Shown: positions 9,318 through 16,452 of the stretch, piece after piece
How the letters are laid out: each line of letters opens with the position of its first letter
How positions within the stretch are numbered: position 1 is the first letter of the stretch
DNA from: Pannonibacter carbonis
Lineage (GTDB): Bacteria; Pseudomonadota; Alphaproteobacteria; Rhizobiales; Stappiaceae
Length of the DNA stretch: 64,000 bases
Assembly: GCF_003012935.1 (NCBI RefSeq)
Contig: NZ_PUDR01000020.1
Location: 1-64,000 of the forward strand
Reading direction: 5' to 3'
Program-made: the position numbers and the translations under genes
The notes under the pieces: generated by a model
What the model was told of the DNA's origin: nothing
The model's input: the letters and a program-made list of their open reading frames with translations, nothing else
Databases searched by the model: none

Positions 9318-10196
9318 TTACAGCCGTTCGATCAGGTCCACACCGGCCGGCAGGTTGTCGCGGTCGATGGTGACGATGTAGTCGGAGAAGTGGCGGGGCA
9401 GCTTGACGTCGGGCTTCAGGCTTACTTTGACGAGCTCGAACAGGCTCTGCGCGCGCGCGTTACCAAGCGCACTGGCATGCTTGAAAATGATGAGCCTGCA
9501 GGCATTCATTTCGCCGCGTGCGGCTGAGCGATCATGGTCGAACATGTCAACCAGCGCGTTGAAGAAAAGCTCGAGATCATCCTCGGAAAATCCGGTGCCC
9601 TTCGTGGCATCGCCAGCAAGACTGGCCGAGACAAAGCCGTGGCTGCGGTAGAGACCATATGGCACGATGAATTTCCGGCCCATGGTCCGCTCTTTTTCTG
9701 CGTCACGCTCGTTGGTGACCGAAGAGCGCGTGATCGAGATTTCCTGCGGCACGATTGGATCAATCGACTGGGCAAAGGTCATCTGGATCGGACCTCTTAC
9801 CTGCCCGGCGTTCACATCAGTCGTCATGACGGCGCCGAAGGTGCGGATGTCGAAATAGTTGGTGCACATCCAGCGTGTCAGGTCGCGCGCTTCCGCCTCC
9901 TTCTTCGGCAGCTTTTTCGGTGCGGGTTCAATGCCGAGAGCCTCATAGCCCTTCTTGTGCTGATTGTTCAGGATCGCCCGCTCTTGCATATAGATGGCGA
10001 AAGGTGGCTCGCCGCCTTTCACCAGATCAACATAGTTGCGGACTTTCCGCTTGAGGCAGACGTCACTGACAAGACCCAGCTGGGTCTGCGTCTCAATGCG
10101 CGGCATGTTGCCGTTGTCAGGATCGCCGTTCGGATTTCCGTTTGCCACATCAAAGAGAAAGACAAACTCGTAACGGTTCTGGATAGCGCTCATCAT
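9318..10196 (-). CDS. cas7: Cascade backbone subunit Cas7 (Csd2), type I-C
   Basis: A 292-aa protein of the Csd2/Cas7 family: NRYEFVFLFDVANGNPNGDPDNGNMPRIE is the hallmark N-terminus, followed by DIRTFGAVM and GPIQMTFAQSIDPI. Several copies form the crRNA-binding backbone of Cascade. The start ATGATG at 10196 overlaps the cas8c stop. It lies between cas8c and cas4, the standard type I-C order. Confidence 0.96.
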   Translation of the reverse strand: MMSAIQNRYEFVFLFDVANGNPNGDPDNGNMPRIETQTQLGLVSDVCLKRKVRNYVDLVKGGEPPFAIYMQERAILNNQHKKGYEALGIEPAPKKLPKKEAEARDLTRWMCTNYFDIRTFGAVMTTDVNAGQVRGPIQMTFAQSIDPIVPQEISITRSSVTNERDAEKERTMGRKFIVPYGLYRSHGFVSASLAGDATKGTGFSEDDLELFFNALVDMFDHDRSAARGEMNACRLIIFKHASALGNARAQSLFELVKVSLKPDVKLPRHFSDYIVTIDRDNLPAGVDLIERL

Positions 10197-12094
10197 TCCT
10201 GCCCTTCCGGTTCGTTCGCGTCATTAACGTCGTCTTCGATGAGGTCATCCCCATCGCTGGCTCCCTGCGTTTTGCCGTATCGTTCCTGGTAGTAGCCGAT
10301 GACAAACAGGCCCTGTTCCTCGTCGGAGTGCAGCGCTGGAAAGCCGTCCTCAAAAGTGGCTGCCAACCTTCCCATGTCCCGCTCAATGGCCGCACCGACG
10401 CGGCGCGCATGACTGGCGTCCTTGATCCATTTCGCGTCCGAGTGCCCGTTGCGAAGGCGCTTCAGATGGTGCTGGTTCGCATAGACAAGGAGCTTGGGAA
10501 AGGTCTGGGCGGGAGTGGCCGCACAGGATCCGAAGTACTTGTCCTTGACCGTCGAGTTGATCTCGTCTCCCAGTGCGGCAAGCTGAGCTCGCTCGATCAG
10601 GGCAAACAACTTGCCGAGCCGCCGCGCGGCATTTTCGTCATCAGGGTCAGAACGCATTAGATACTCCTCCATTGGACTGCCTGAAGCGGAGAGTGGAAGC
10701 CTGCCCTCATGGCGCATGTTGCGAACAATGATCGCCTTGATCATTGAAACTCTCAGCGCATCCAGGACGTGATCTGAGCGAATTCTCAGCAACAGCAGCG
10801 AGAGCAGACCCGCAGGAAACCGGTTTCCTGTCAGGACCGATCTGAAAAGTTCGCCCGATAGCAGAGGCGATATGCTTTTGGCGTCGTACTTGACCTTGCC
10901 TGTGTCATCCCGGCGCGCTGTTGCCGTCCGCAAGACCAGGTGGCGGATCGAAATCGGCCGGTCTTTGGATCGAGGTTCAAATCGCATGTCCTGGACGAAC
11001 CTGTTGTGCGTCTCAGCCACGGCGCCAAAGTCATCTTCCAGATAGAAGCGCACCGACAGCCGTGCGGCATTCGGCGAGAGGCCGAGAACGTAGAAGCGGA
11101 CGCCCTTGGCGAGTTGCGGCCGCACCAGCGCAATCGGCTCGCCCGACTGGAGGCGGCTCAAGGCGGCGCCAACCTCGGCAGACTGCATGGTGAGATCGAC
11201 CTCCGGGATGTCGGCGAACCATTCCTGGCTCACGGCATCGACGATGGCCATGTCGTCCTCACTGACATCCGGATCAACGGCCTCAGCCCAGAACACGGTG
11301 GAAGCGTCGCCAATCTGGACGGAGTGGCCGCTGTCGCGGCGCAAGAGCTCATTGAGAGCACCGCCATAGCGGGCGGCGGCGGCCACGGACATCGGCGCGT
11401 TGAGCCCCTGTTCGTGGCCGTAGGATTCAAACGAGGCCTGGTTGAAGGACACCAGCGAAGCCCCGGATGACTGGGCGCCCCAGACGCCCTTGATCGAAGG
11501 ATGCAGAACCGCAATCGGTGCCGTCTCGCCGGAGACGAGGCAGATGCCGAGCGTTGCATCCGCCGCCGCATTCATCCGGGCCCACAAGGCCTTGGCGGCC
11601 GGGCGGTCATGCAGGTACCGGCTGCGGCGCTCGCTTTCCAGCGCGAAGACCACATTCTGGTCCTTCATCGCCTCCGGCCAATCCAGGGCGACAAAGTCCC
11701 CCGGTGTCCAGCGCTCAAGGAACCGGCGCAAGGCGACAAGCCCTGCATCGTCGGCATCCTTCAGTTCGGTCAGGTGCCGCTCGACAAAGGCCGCGTGTTC
11801 CTCTGCAAGTCGCTTGCCCTCCCCCGCTGTCACGCCAAGCACATAGGCGGTCTTGTCCCAGAGAAAGTTGGGCGCGACACCGGAGGTCCGCTTGATCGCC
11901 TGAGGAACGGCGACCGTGCGCGGCAGCGGCTTCTTGCCCGTCACATCGCGAAGGTCGCGGACGTCGACAGGAGTTCCATCTTCGTTGAGCGAGATGACGT
12001 AGGAGATCTTTTCCGGCGAGTAGCCAAGCGGCGGCAGGTGGCCGTCCGCCTCCATGCGCTCGCCCAGACGGCTCAGAGCCTGAAGGATGGTCAT
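10193..12094 (-). CDS. cas8c: Cascade large subunit Cas8c (Csd1), type I-C
   Basis: A 633-aa protein starting MTILQALSRLGERM, typical of Csd1. It recognises the PAM and anchors the crRNA end in type I-C Cascade. In type I-C the 3' part of this gene usually also yields Cas11c from an internal start. I could not choose that internal start from sequence alone, although several in-frame ATG codons occur in the last third. The ATG at 12094 overlaps the cas5 stop (ATGA); a longer frame to 12202 would run into cas5. Confidence 0.94.
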   Translation of the reverse strand: MTILQALSRLGERMEADGHLPPLGYSPEKISYVISLNEDGTPVDVRDLRDVTGKKPLPRTVAVPQAIKRTSGVAPNFLWDKTAYVLGVTAGEGKRLAEEHAAFVERHLTELKDADDAGLVALRRFLERWTPGDFVALDWPEAMKDQNVVFALESERRSRYLHDRPAAKALWARMNAAADATLGICLVSGETAPIAVLHPSIKGVWGAQSSGASLVSFNQASFESYGHEQGLNAPMSVAAAARYGGALNELLRRDSGHSVQIGDASTVFWAEAVDPDVSEDDMAIVDAVSQEWFADIPEVDLTMQSAEVGAALSRLQSGEPIALVRPQLAKGVRFYVLGLSPNAARLSVRFYLEDDFGAVAETHNRFVQDMRFEPRSKDRPISIRHLVLRTATARRDDTGKVKYDAKSISPLLSGELFRSVLTGNRFPAGLLSLLLLRIRSDHVLDALRVSMIKAIIVRNMRHEGRLPLSASGSPMEEYLMRSDPDDENAARRLGKLFALIERAQLAALGDEINSTVKDKYFGSCAATPAQTFPKLLVYANQHHLKRLRNGHSDAKWIKDASHARRVGAAIERDMGRLAATFEDGFPALHSDEEQGLFVIGYYQERYGKTQGASDGDDLIEDDVNDANEPEGQE

Positions 12095-12759
12095 CGGCGG
12101 ATCTCCAGTGAGCCCGGCTGCGGCACCGCGATGACACCGTTCTCCAGCATGGCGCGGAAGAACAGGGACGGACGGTCGGGCCGGGAGTGGTCGATGTCCC
12201 ACAGCATGAAGCCGAGGTCGCGGGTCTCGGCGATCGCCTTGGGAAGAGGCTCGCCGTCACTGATCAGCCGGAAATCTGCAGCAAACTCGCGGGTGCCGAG
12301 GCACGGCTGGTGGAAGCACTGGCCGCGTTCGGCGCGGCGGTTGAACATCTCAAGGTGCTTACCCTCGGTGTCATCGGCGCCGGCGCGCGCCGTCAGCTCG
12401 AAATGCGCCTCGATGACATAGGCGACATCGACCAGAACCGTGGAGGCGCGCTGCTGCCTGTCCTCATCCACCAGGAGCGCCAGATCCTCGAGACTGCCCC
12501 GGTTCATCGCCGTCTTGATCCTGCCGGCCGGAGCCTTGCTGCCGACCTCGTTGCGGCGGATCGACTGGAAGCGGATCGGCTGCAGCACATGGATGCGGTC
12601 GATGACCCAGCGGATCGCCGGCTTCCAGTGGATCGCCTCCAGGATTCCCCGCGCCGCCGAGGGTGTCAGCGTGTCATACGACACGCGCTCGGCCTTCATC
12701 TCAGGCCTCGTGAAGCAGGCACGCGGGCCTGAGACCAACAGTTTCACGCCGTAGGGCAT
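12091..12759 (-). CDS. cas5: Cas5c (Cas5d): crRNA-processing endoribonuclease, type I-C
   Basis: A 222-aa RAMP protein (MPYGVKLLVSGPRACFTRPEMKAERVSYD...) with the type I-C pattern SAARGILEAIHWKPAIRW. In type I-C this protein replaces Cas6: it cuts the repeat at the 3' base of the stem, leaving the 11-nt handle, and stays in Cascade. An EGKHLEMFNRR segment is in the region that carries the catalytic Lys-His in characterised members. A GGGAGG Shine-Dalgarno lies 9 nt upstream. It is the first gene of the cas5-8c-7-4-1-2 run, and 483 bp separate it from cas3. Confidence 0.95.
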   Translation of the reverse strand: MPYGVKLLVSGPRACFTRPEMKAERVSYDTLTPSAARGILEAIHWKPAIRWVIDRIHVLQPIRFQSIRRNEVGSKAPAGRIKTAMNRGSLEDLALLVDEDRQQRASTVLVDVAYVIEAHFELTARAGADDTEGKHLEMFNRRAERGQCFHQPCLGTREFAADFRLISDGEPLPKAIAETRDLGFMLWDIDHSRPDRPSLFFRAMLENGVIAVPQPGSLEIRR

Positions 12760-12983
12760 GGATAGACGACCTCCCTTTTACGACCTACCAGCGACCCGGC
12801 AAAATCAGGCCACCTACAAACTTCAGAAAACTCCTTGACCATCCCGAACAGCCGCGAGCAAGAAACCGCTAGCCGGACCCTAGCCGGCCCACCGCATCAA
12901 GAATGACAGACTGCGCCACTCAGATCCGGACCTCCGCCGCGCTCTCGCCCCGGGATGATGGCGGGAAATCTGCCATCGTTGCA
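12760..12983 (-). other. Untranslated region upstream of cas5
   Basis: No ORF of note. This is either the 5' region of the cas5-cas2 transcript or a read-through segment from the small module at 12984-13242. A CCGGCTAGGGTCCGGCTAGCGG direct duplication lies near 12868-12889. I could not fix a promoter for cas5 here. Confidence 0.4.
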
Positions 12984-13005
12984 CCCTGCCGGCGTGCCGG
13001 CAGGG
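12984..13005 (-). terminator. Strong G+C hairpin at the end of the guide-like RNA
   Basis: A perfect palindrome (CCCTGCCGGC and its complement around a tiny loop) lies 26 nt after the 3' end of the degenerate repeat on the minus strand. It has no T-run on the minus side, so it may cap or stabilise the small RNA, or be a worn second repeat, rather than be a classic terminator. On the plus strand it is followed by CTTTCTT. Confidence 0.5.
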
Positions 13006-13031
13006 CTTTCTTGCATATAGAAAGTAACTAG

Positions 13032-13058
13032 GTTTCTATCCACGCGAATACTCGCGAC
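13032..13058 (-). repeat. Degenerate CRISPR repeat (psi-repeat) between cas3 and cas5
   Basis: A 27-nt relative of the 31-nt array repeat. The first 5 bases are identical (GTCGC) and 12 of the last 14 agree (GCGTGGATAGAAAC against GCGCGGATCGAAAC). The stem is shorter but still self-complementary (CGCGA with TCGCG). The differences in the stem are compensatory, which argues for selection on structure rather than random decay. Confidence 0.85.
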
Positions 13059-13067
13059 ATTCTCCAA

Positions 13068-13160
13068 TCACTTCGTAAAGCCGACGACAAGATCTACAAG
13101 CGCCAGCGCCAAAGCAATCCACGTCGCCCATTCTGTTGATGGCAACTCTGGAAATTTCAC
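13068..13160 (-). CDS. Small hydrophobic peptide, 30 aa; candidate toxin (CreT-like)
   Basis: The ORF starts at GTG (13160) with AAAGGG 7 nt upstream, a good Shine-Dalgarno at good spacing. The peptide begins MKFPELPSTEWATW (GTG read as Met) and continues as a hydrophobic helix IALALALVDLVVGF ending TK, enough for one membrane span. Small single-span peptides of this type are often membrane-active toxins of type I toxin-antitoxin pairs. It ends 9 nt before the degenerate repeat and follows a promoter that the guide-like RNA appears to target, the position of creT in CreTA modules. I do not recognise the sequence, and toxicity is inference. It is too short for standard gene callers. Confidence 0.6.
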   Translation of the reverse strand: MKFPELPSTEWATWIALALALVDLVVGFTK

Positions 13161-13173
13161 CAGGACACCCTTT

Positions 13174-13195
13174 CATGTTCGTGGCTACAAACATG
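13174..13195. repeat. Perfect palindrome upstream of the small ORF
   Basis: On the minus strand CATGTTTGT-AGCC-ACGAACATG can pair over 9 bp (one G-T if RNA). It overlaps the predicted -10 edge and start region of the promoter, so it may be an operator or, if the transcript starts earlier, a 5' hairpin. The ATG at its 3' arm opens a second frame that has no Shine-Dalgarno. Confidence 0.6.
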
Positions 13196-13222
13196 ATATA
13201 GGAGCCACACGACCTTTTGCAA
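13195..13222 (-). promoter_or_regulatory. Predicted promoter of the small ORF
   Basis: On the minus strand TTGCAA (13222-13217) is followed after 16 nt by TATATC (13200-13195). This is a sigma70-like pair in the right direction and at the right distance from the Shine-Dalgarno and GTG at 13160. The guide target and its PAM lie immediately upstream of the -35 element. Read-through from here could also reach cas5. Confidence 0.55.
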
Positions 13223-13223
13223 G

Positions 13224-13242
13224 TTCCTAGTTACTTTCTATA
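13224..13242 (+). promoter_or_regulatory. PAM (TTC) and 16-nt match to the guide-like RNA
   Basis: Plus-strand TTC at 13224-13226 is followed by CTAGTTACTTTCTATA, identical to the first 16 nt after the degenerate repeat. TTC is the best-known type I-C PAM. The copy next to the degenerate repeat is preceded by AAC instead, so the guide would not recognise its own gene. The protospacer would extend past the cas3 stop codon at 13243-13245, where the match ends, and the PAM side abuts the predicted -35 element. Confidence 0.8.
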
Positions 13243-15570
13243 CTACCACAAGAGATCCTCGGTACTCAGTACTCCAATCGCCTCCCACCACAGCCCCACC
13301 TCCGGCGTGTAGAGCTTGCTCGCCTCCACCAGCACGACGAACTGGTCCGCCCTGAGGTGAGCGGCGCGGACGGAGGCGGCGCCGTTGGCGATCAGGTCCG
13401 CCCGTACCTTCGGGAGCACCTGCACCACATAGCGCTGCAGCTCGCGGGCAATCTGGCCGGAGGATACGGACTCGACGTCCAGCTGGCCGATCCAGTGGCG
13501 GGCGTGGTCGTCGTATGGGATGATCACCGGCAACATGGCGCTTTCGATCATCCGAAACTCCTTCGCAATCGTGCGATAGGCGATGTTGGTGCCGGACTTG
13601 TCCATCCGTGCCATCGCCAGGATGCCCTTGGCATCAAGACCGCTCTTTCCGTCATTGGCACCGCGCTGCCAGTAGACTTCCTGGAAGTAGTCCCGGATCG
13701 CCTCCGGGCTGAAGAGATCGGAGTGCCTGCGCTCGATACTGGCAAAGGCCGTCGCGAATTGCGCCAGTTCCTCAGGCGGCTGCGCGACCTCTGGCTTGAA
13801 CACGAGGACTTGACTGTCTTCCGGCAAACGCGAGCCTTCGCGGTTGCAGCGGCCGGCGGCCTGCAGCACCTGATCCAGCCCCGCTTCGGCGCGATAGACA
13901 CGCGGAAAATCGACATCGACCCCGGCTTCGATCAGGCTCGTGGCGACCACGCGGCAAGGGCCGTCGCCTTGCAGCTCTTCCCGAACACGCGCAAGCAGCG
14001 CCTGCCGGTGGGCCGCGCATTGGCGGGTCGACAGGTGAACGAGCCCTTCCAGCCCCGCCGCCCGGGCGGCGGAGAAAAGCTCAAGAGCGTGCTTGCGGCT
14101 GTTGACGATGACGAGGGCTCTCGGATGGCACGCGAGATCCCGCACAAGATCGTCGTCGCTCAGAACGCCTGCCCGCCGGATGGTCGTGCGCCTGAGCTCC
14201 TGTGCCAGCCGGGCTGGATCAGGGGCGAGTTCCCGGTTGTCCAGCTCCAGCCCCATCAGGCTGCCCGCCGGAAAGTCGCGCCGGTCCAGCGCCGGCTGTG
14301 TTGCCGTGCAGAGCACGATGGTGCAGCCGTAATTGCGCGCCAGCTCGTCTAGCGCCAGGACGGATGGCTTCAGGTAAGGCAGCGGCAGGGTCTGCGCCTC
14401 ATCAAGGATGATGATGCTGCGGGCGATGTTGTGCAGCTTGCGGCAGCGCCCCGGCCGGTTGGCAAAGAGGCTCTCAAACAGCTGCACGTTGGTGGTCACC
14501 ACCACCGGCGCGGCCCAGTCCTCCATGGCCAGCTTGAGCTTGTCGCGCTGGCCAAGCGCCTTGAGGCTCTCCTCCTCGATGGCCGAGTGGTGCTCGAGGA
14601 TCATCTCGTCGCCCAGCACACGCCGGAAGATCGCCGCCGTCTGGTCGATGATCGAGGTGAAGGGGATGGCATAGATGATGCGCCGATGGCGATGCCGTGC
14701 GGCGTGATCCAGCGCGAAGCCGAGCGAAGCGAGCGTCTTGCCGCCGCCGGTCGGAACATTGAGCGTGAAGACGCCGGCTGGCTCGGCTGCCCGCCCGCGC
14801 ACATGGGCGAGGATCTCGCCGCGCAAGGACGTCAGCTTGCCGGATGTGGCCGCTTTCGAGGCCATTTCCCGGTCAAACCGCGCCCGCAGCTCTGGCAGCA
14901 CATCCTGCAGGGCGGGCCAGTTCCGGTCGGCGATGAGCCCCTTCAACTGGTTGTAATAGGTCTCCGTGTCCTTGAAATCCGCATCGACGAGGCAGGAGAA
15001 CAGCATCCGGCCCAGAAACGCGATCTGGAAGGCCGAGGCGGCGGCCGGGTTGGTGCTTGCCTTTCTGGGGTCCATGCGGAACCCCGGCGGAAACAGGGCG
15101 CTGAAATCAGCGCTGAGTTCGTCTTGCCAGACCGGATCGAGCCGGGTGTCGTCCCACCGCTCCAGCCGCTCCTGAAGTGCACCGGCGCTTGCTTCCTGAA
15201 CGCTGCGCGTCCGGTCGGGAAGTCCCGCGTGGTGACCTGCGACGGCGTGGGCGAGCAACTCGAGAACGGCGCGATCAATTGGCCTCGCTGCGCTTTCTGC
15301 CGCTCGCAGGAGGACACCGGCCCCGTCCGTCGAATGGTCCGGCCCCTTGCCGCCGCGCCGCAGTTGCCCCCGGATATAGGCGAGAAACTCGGGATTGTAC
15401 TTGCCGAGATCATGCAGCAGGCCGGCCAGATAGGCTGGCCGCTCGCCGCCAAAATCCGCCGCGAACTTCGATGCCAGTTCCGCAGTCTGCACGGAATGAT
15501 CGGGAAGTGTCTGCCAGAGTGCTTCGTCAGCATCTGGCGCTGAATGGGCGTAGTAAGGCATGCGTTTCAA
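13243..15570 (-). CDS. cas3: CRISPR-associated helicase/nuclease Cas3 (type I-C)
   Basis: A 775-aa protein with an N-terminal HD nuclease domain (YYAHSA..., HSVQTAELA, LLHDLGKYN, HSTDGAGVLL, HHAGLPD) and a C-terminal superfamily-2 helicase (Walker A VPTGGGKTLAS, ILDEAQ as the DExx box, CTATQPAL, and motif VI QAAGRCNREG). It is recruited to Cascade-bound target DNA and degrades it. The listed start is a TTG at 15570; an ATG at 15561 is about as likely and gives MPYYAHS. It has its own upstream region and is followed by the small module at 12984-13242 rather than directly by cas5. Confidence 0.96.
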   Translation of the reverse strand: MKRMPYYAHSAPDADEALWQTLPDHSVQTAELASKFAADFGGERPAYLAGLLHDLGKYNPEFLAYIRGQLRRGGKGPDHSTDGAGVLLRAAESAARPIDRAVLELLAHAVAGHHAGLPDRTRSVQEASAGALQERLERWDDTRLDPVWQDELSADFSALFPPGFRMDPRKASTNPAAASAFQIAFLGRMLFSCLVDADFKDTETYYNQLKGLIADRNWPALQDVLPELRARFDREMASKAATSGKLTSLRGEILAHVRGRAAEPAGVFTLNVPTGGGKTLASLGFALDHAARHRHRRIIYAIPFTSIIDQTAAIFRRVLGDEMILEHHSAIEEESLKALGQRDKLKLAMEDWAAPVVVTTNVQLFESLFANRPGRCRKLHNIARSIIILDEAQTLPLPYLKPSVLALDELARNYGCTIVLCTATQPALDRRDFPAGSLMGLELDNRELAPDPARLAQELRRTTIRRAGVLSDDDLVRDLACHPRALVIVNSRKHALELFSAARAAGLEGLVHLSTRQCAAHRQALLARVREELQGDGPCRVVATSLIEAGVDVDFPRVYRAEAGLDQVLQAAGRCNREGSRLPEDSQVLVFKPEVAQPPEELAQFATAFASIERRHSDLFSPEAIRDYFQEVYWQRGANDGKSGLDAKGILAMARMDKSGTNIAYRTIAKEFRMIESAMLPVIIPYDDHARHWIGQLDVESVSSGQIARELQRYVVQVLPKVRADLIANGAASVRAAHLRADQFVVLVEASKLYTPEVGLWWEAIGVLSTEDLLW

Positions 15571-15792
15571 TCACAGGTTTTCACGCCTCAGTTAGATATC
15601 CAATTCAGCATCGCCGCAAGCGAGACCTCGCATTTTTGCATACTATAGTTGTAACTACGGATTTGCAGATGCCTGCTCTACCGGGTCAAAGGCGGCGGGT
15701 CGCCAGGCCGGCTATCAGCCAAAAAGTTTGAAGTGGGGACCTTTTTCGCCCTGCCCGCTCGAACGGCGCAGGCGACGTCTTGCTGCGGATAC
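15571..15792. promoter_or_regulatory. Upstream region of cas3
   Basis: No gene is evident. On the minus strand ACTATAGTATG near 15637-15647 supplies a good -10 (TATAGT) for cas3, with CTGCAA about 15 nt upstream as a weak -35. Between these lies GTAGTTAC, which shares 7 bases with the seed of the guide-like RNA at 13031 but mismatches at position 1 and lacks a TTC PAM (it has TCC). Confidence 0.45.
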
Positions 15793-15848
15793 GGATCACG
15801 GATCACGGATCACGGATCACGGATCACGGATCACGGATCACGGATCAC
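15793..15848. repeat. Tandem repeat, 8 copies of GGATCAC
   Basis: Eight perfect 7-bp units, each with a GATC. They lie in the 465-bp gene-free gap between the CRISPR locus and the nos operon. Length variation by slippage is likely. No function can be read from it. Confidence 0.95.
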
Positions 15849-15941
15849 GGTATCAGACCTTCGTGACGCGCAATATCTGTCAATGAGCGGCACCGCGTTC
15901 TTACGGAAGAGATCGTCCGTCTGCTGCAGAATTGCCTGAAC

Positions 15942-15957
15942 TTTCACAATTGCGAAA
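15942..15957. promoter_or_regulatory. Imperfect palindrome upstream of nos
   Basis: TTTCACAATTGCGAAA is symmetrical apart from one position in each arm. It lies about 38 bp before the FNR box and might be a second operator of the nos promoter. Which factor would bind is not known. Confidence 0.35.
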
Positions 15958-15987
15958 CATCAAATCTAATGATTTTTGTTATCTCGG

Positions 15988-16001
15988 TTGATAAATATCA
16001 A
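15988..16001. promoter_or_regulatory. FNR-type box of the nos operon
   Basis: TTGATAAATATCAA is a perfect match to the FNR/NarR consensus TTGAT-N4-ATCAA, centred about 41 bp before the nosC start. It predicts induction of nos under low oxygen. It differs from the TTGCG-type sites at nor and nirK. Confidence 0.85.
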
Positions 16002-16035
16002 CGTCGGTGCACGTCATGTCAGCCTATGTCAGGCC

Positions 16036-16452
16036 ATGAACACGCGCTCCATCAGACCCGGCCTCAACGCCCTGCTTGCTTGCCTGCTGGCAATTGCAGC
16101 AGCGCTGACGGGTTTTGGCATGGGGGCAAAAGCTCGCGGCACACAACCTGCCCACACGGCCAGCGTTATCGAATTCGTTATCTGCAGCAGTGATGGCCAG
16201 CGCATTGTCAGGATAGATGCATCGGGGCAGGCCGTGTCTGGCGACACGGACCCGGACAGCTCGATGCCATGCTGCACGGATCTGTGCCTTGACTGCGCCA
16301 TGTGCTCGCCGATGGCTGGCAATACCGCAAATGCCGTTCTCCTCCCCCGCCCCGCACCCAGCCAAGCTGCGTCCGTCTGGAATGCCGTTCGTGCACCGGA
16401 CGGAGTGGCAACGCGCGCGTCGCAGCGCGCTCCGCCAAGGATCGGATCATGA
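16036..16452 (+). CDS. nosC: NosC-like small cysteine-rich protein
   Basis: A 138-aa protein with an N-terminal hydrophobic segment (LNALLACLLAIAAALTGFGMG) and a cysteine cluster CCTDLCLDCAMC that contains CxxCxxC. A gene of this kind stands first in the nosCRZDFYLX operon of Paracoccus denitrificans, where it is called nosC; the match here rests on position and the motif. Its biochemical role is unknown; metal (copper) binding is a reasonable guess. Its stop overlaps the nosR start (ATGA). The ATG at 16036 was chosen because the FNR box lies at the right distance upstream; the frame is open from 15976. Confidence 0.65.
   Translation: MNTRSIRPGLNALLACLLAIAAALTGFGMGAKARGTQPAHTASVIEFVICSSDGQRIVRIDASGQAVSGDTDPDSSMPCCTDLCLDCAMCSPMAGNTANAVLLPRPAPSQAASVWNAVRAPDGVATRASQRAPPRIGS

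Larger units (their letters stand above)
12984..13058 (-). ncRNA. Predicted crRNA-like guide RNA (CreA/CreR-like)
   Basis: On the minus strand a degenerate type I-C repeat (13058-13032) is followed directly by a spacer-like segment starting at 13031. The repeat keeps GTCGC at the 5' end, a CGCGA-GTAT-TCGCG hairpin, and GTGGATAGAAAC at the 3' end. Cas5c could therefore cut it and leave an 11-nt handle. The first 16 nt of the spacer-like part (CTAGTTACTTTCTATA) match exactly the site at 13227-13242, which has a TTC PAM; the match stops there. Partial matches of this kind allow Cascade to bind without destroying the target. This is the architecture of CreA antitoxin RNAs and of CreR autorepressors. 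The 3' end is a guess at the hairpin. Expression is not shown by sequence. Confidence 0.75.

Noticed and set aside
12975-13004. The G+C hairpin as a second degenerate CRISPR repeat of the guide RNA
   Set aside because: It has a stem followed by TGCAAC, slightly like the handle end, but the rest does not align with the repeat. I keep it as a hairpin only.
13035-13175. A 46-codon frame (ATG at 13175) overlapping the small hydrophobic ORF
   Set aside because: It has no Shine-Dalgarno, its start lies in the arm of a palindrome, and its end runs through the degenerate repeat. The GTG frame at 13160 has a much better start signal.
13357-15543. Long plus-strand frames opposite cas3
   Set aside because: They are shadows of cas3, which has full HD and helicase motifs; G+C-rich DNA gives long antisense frames.
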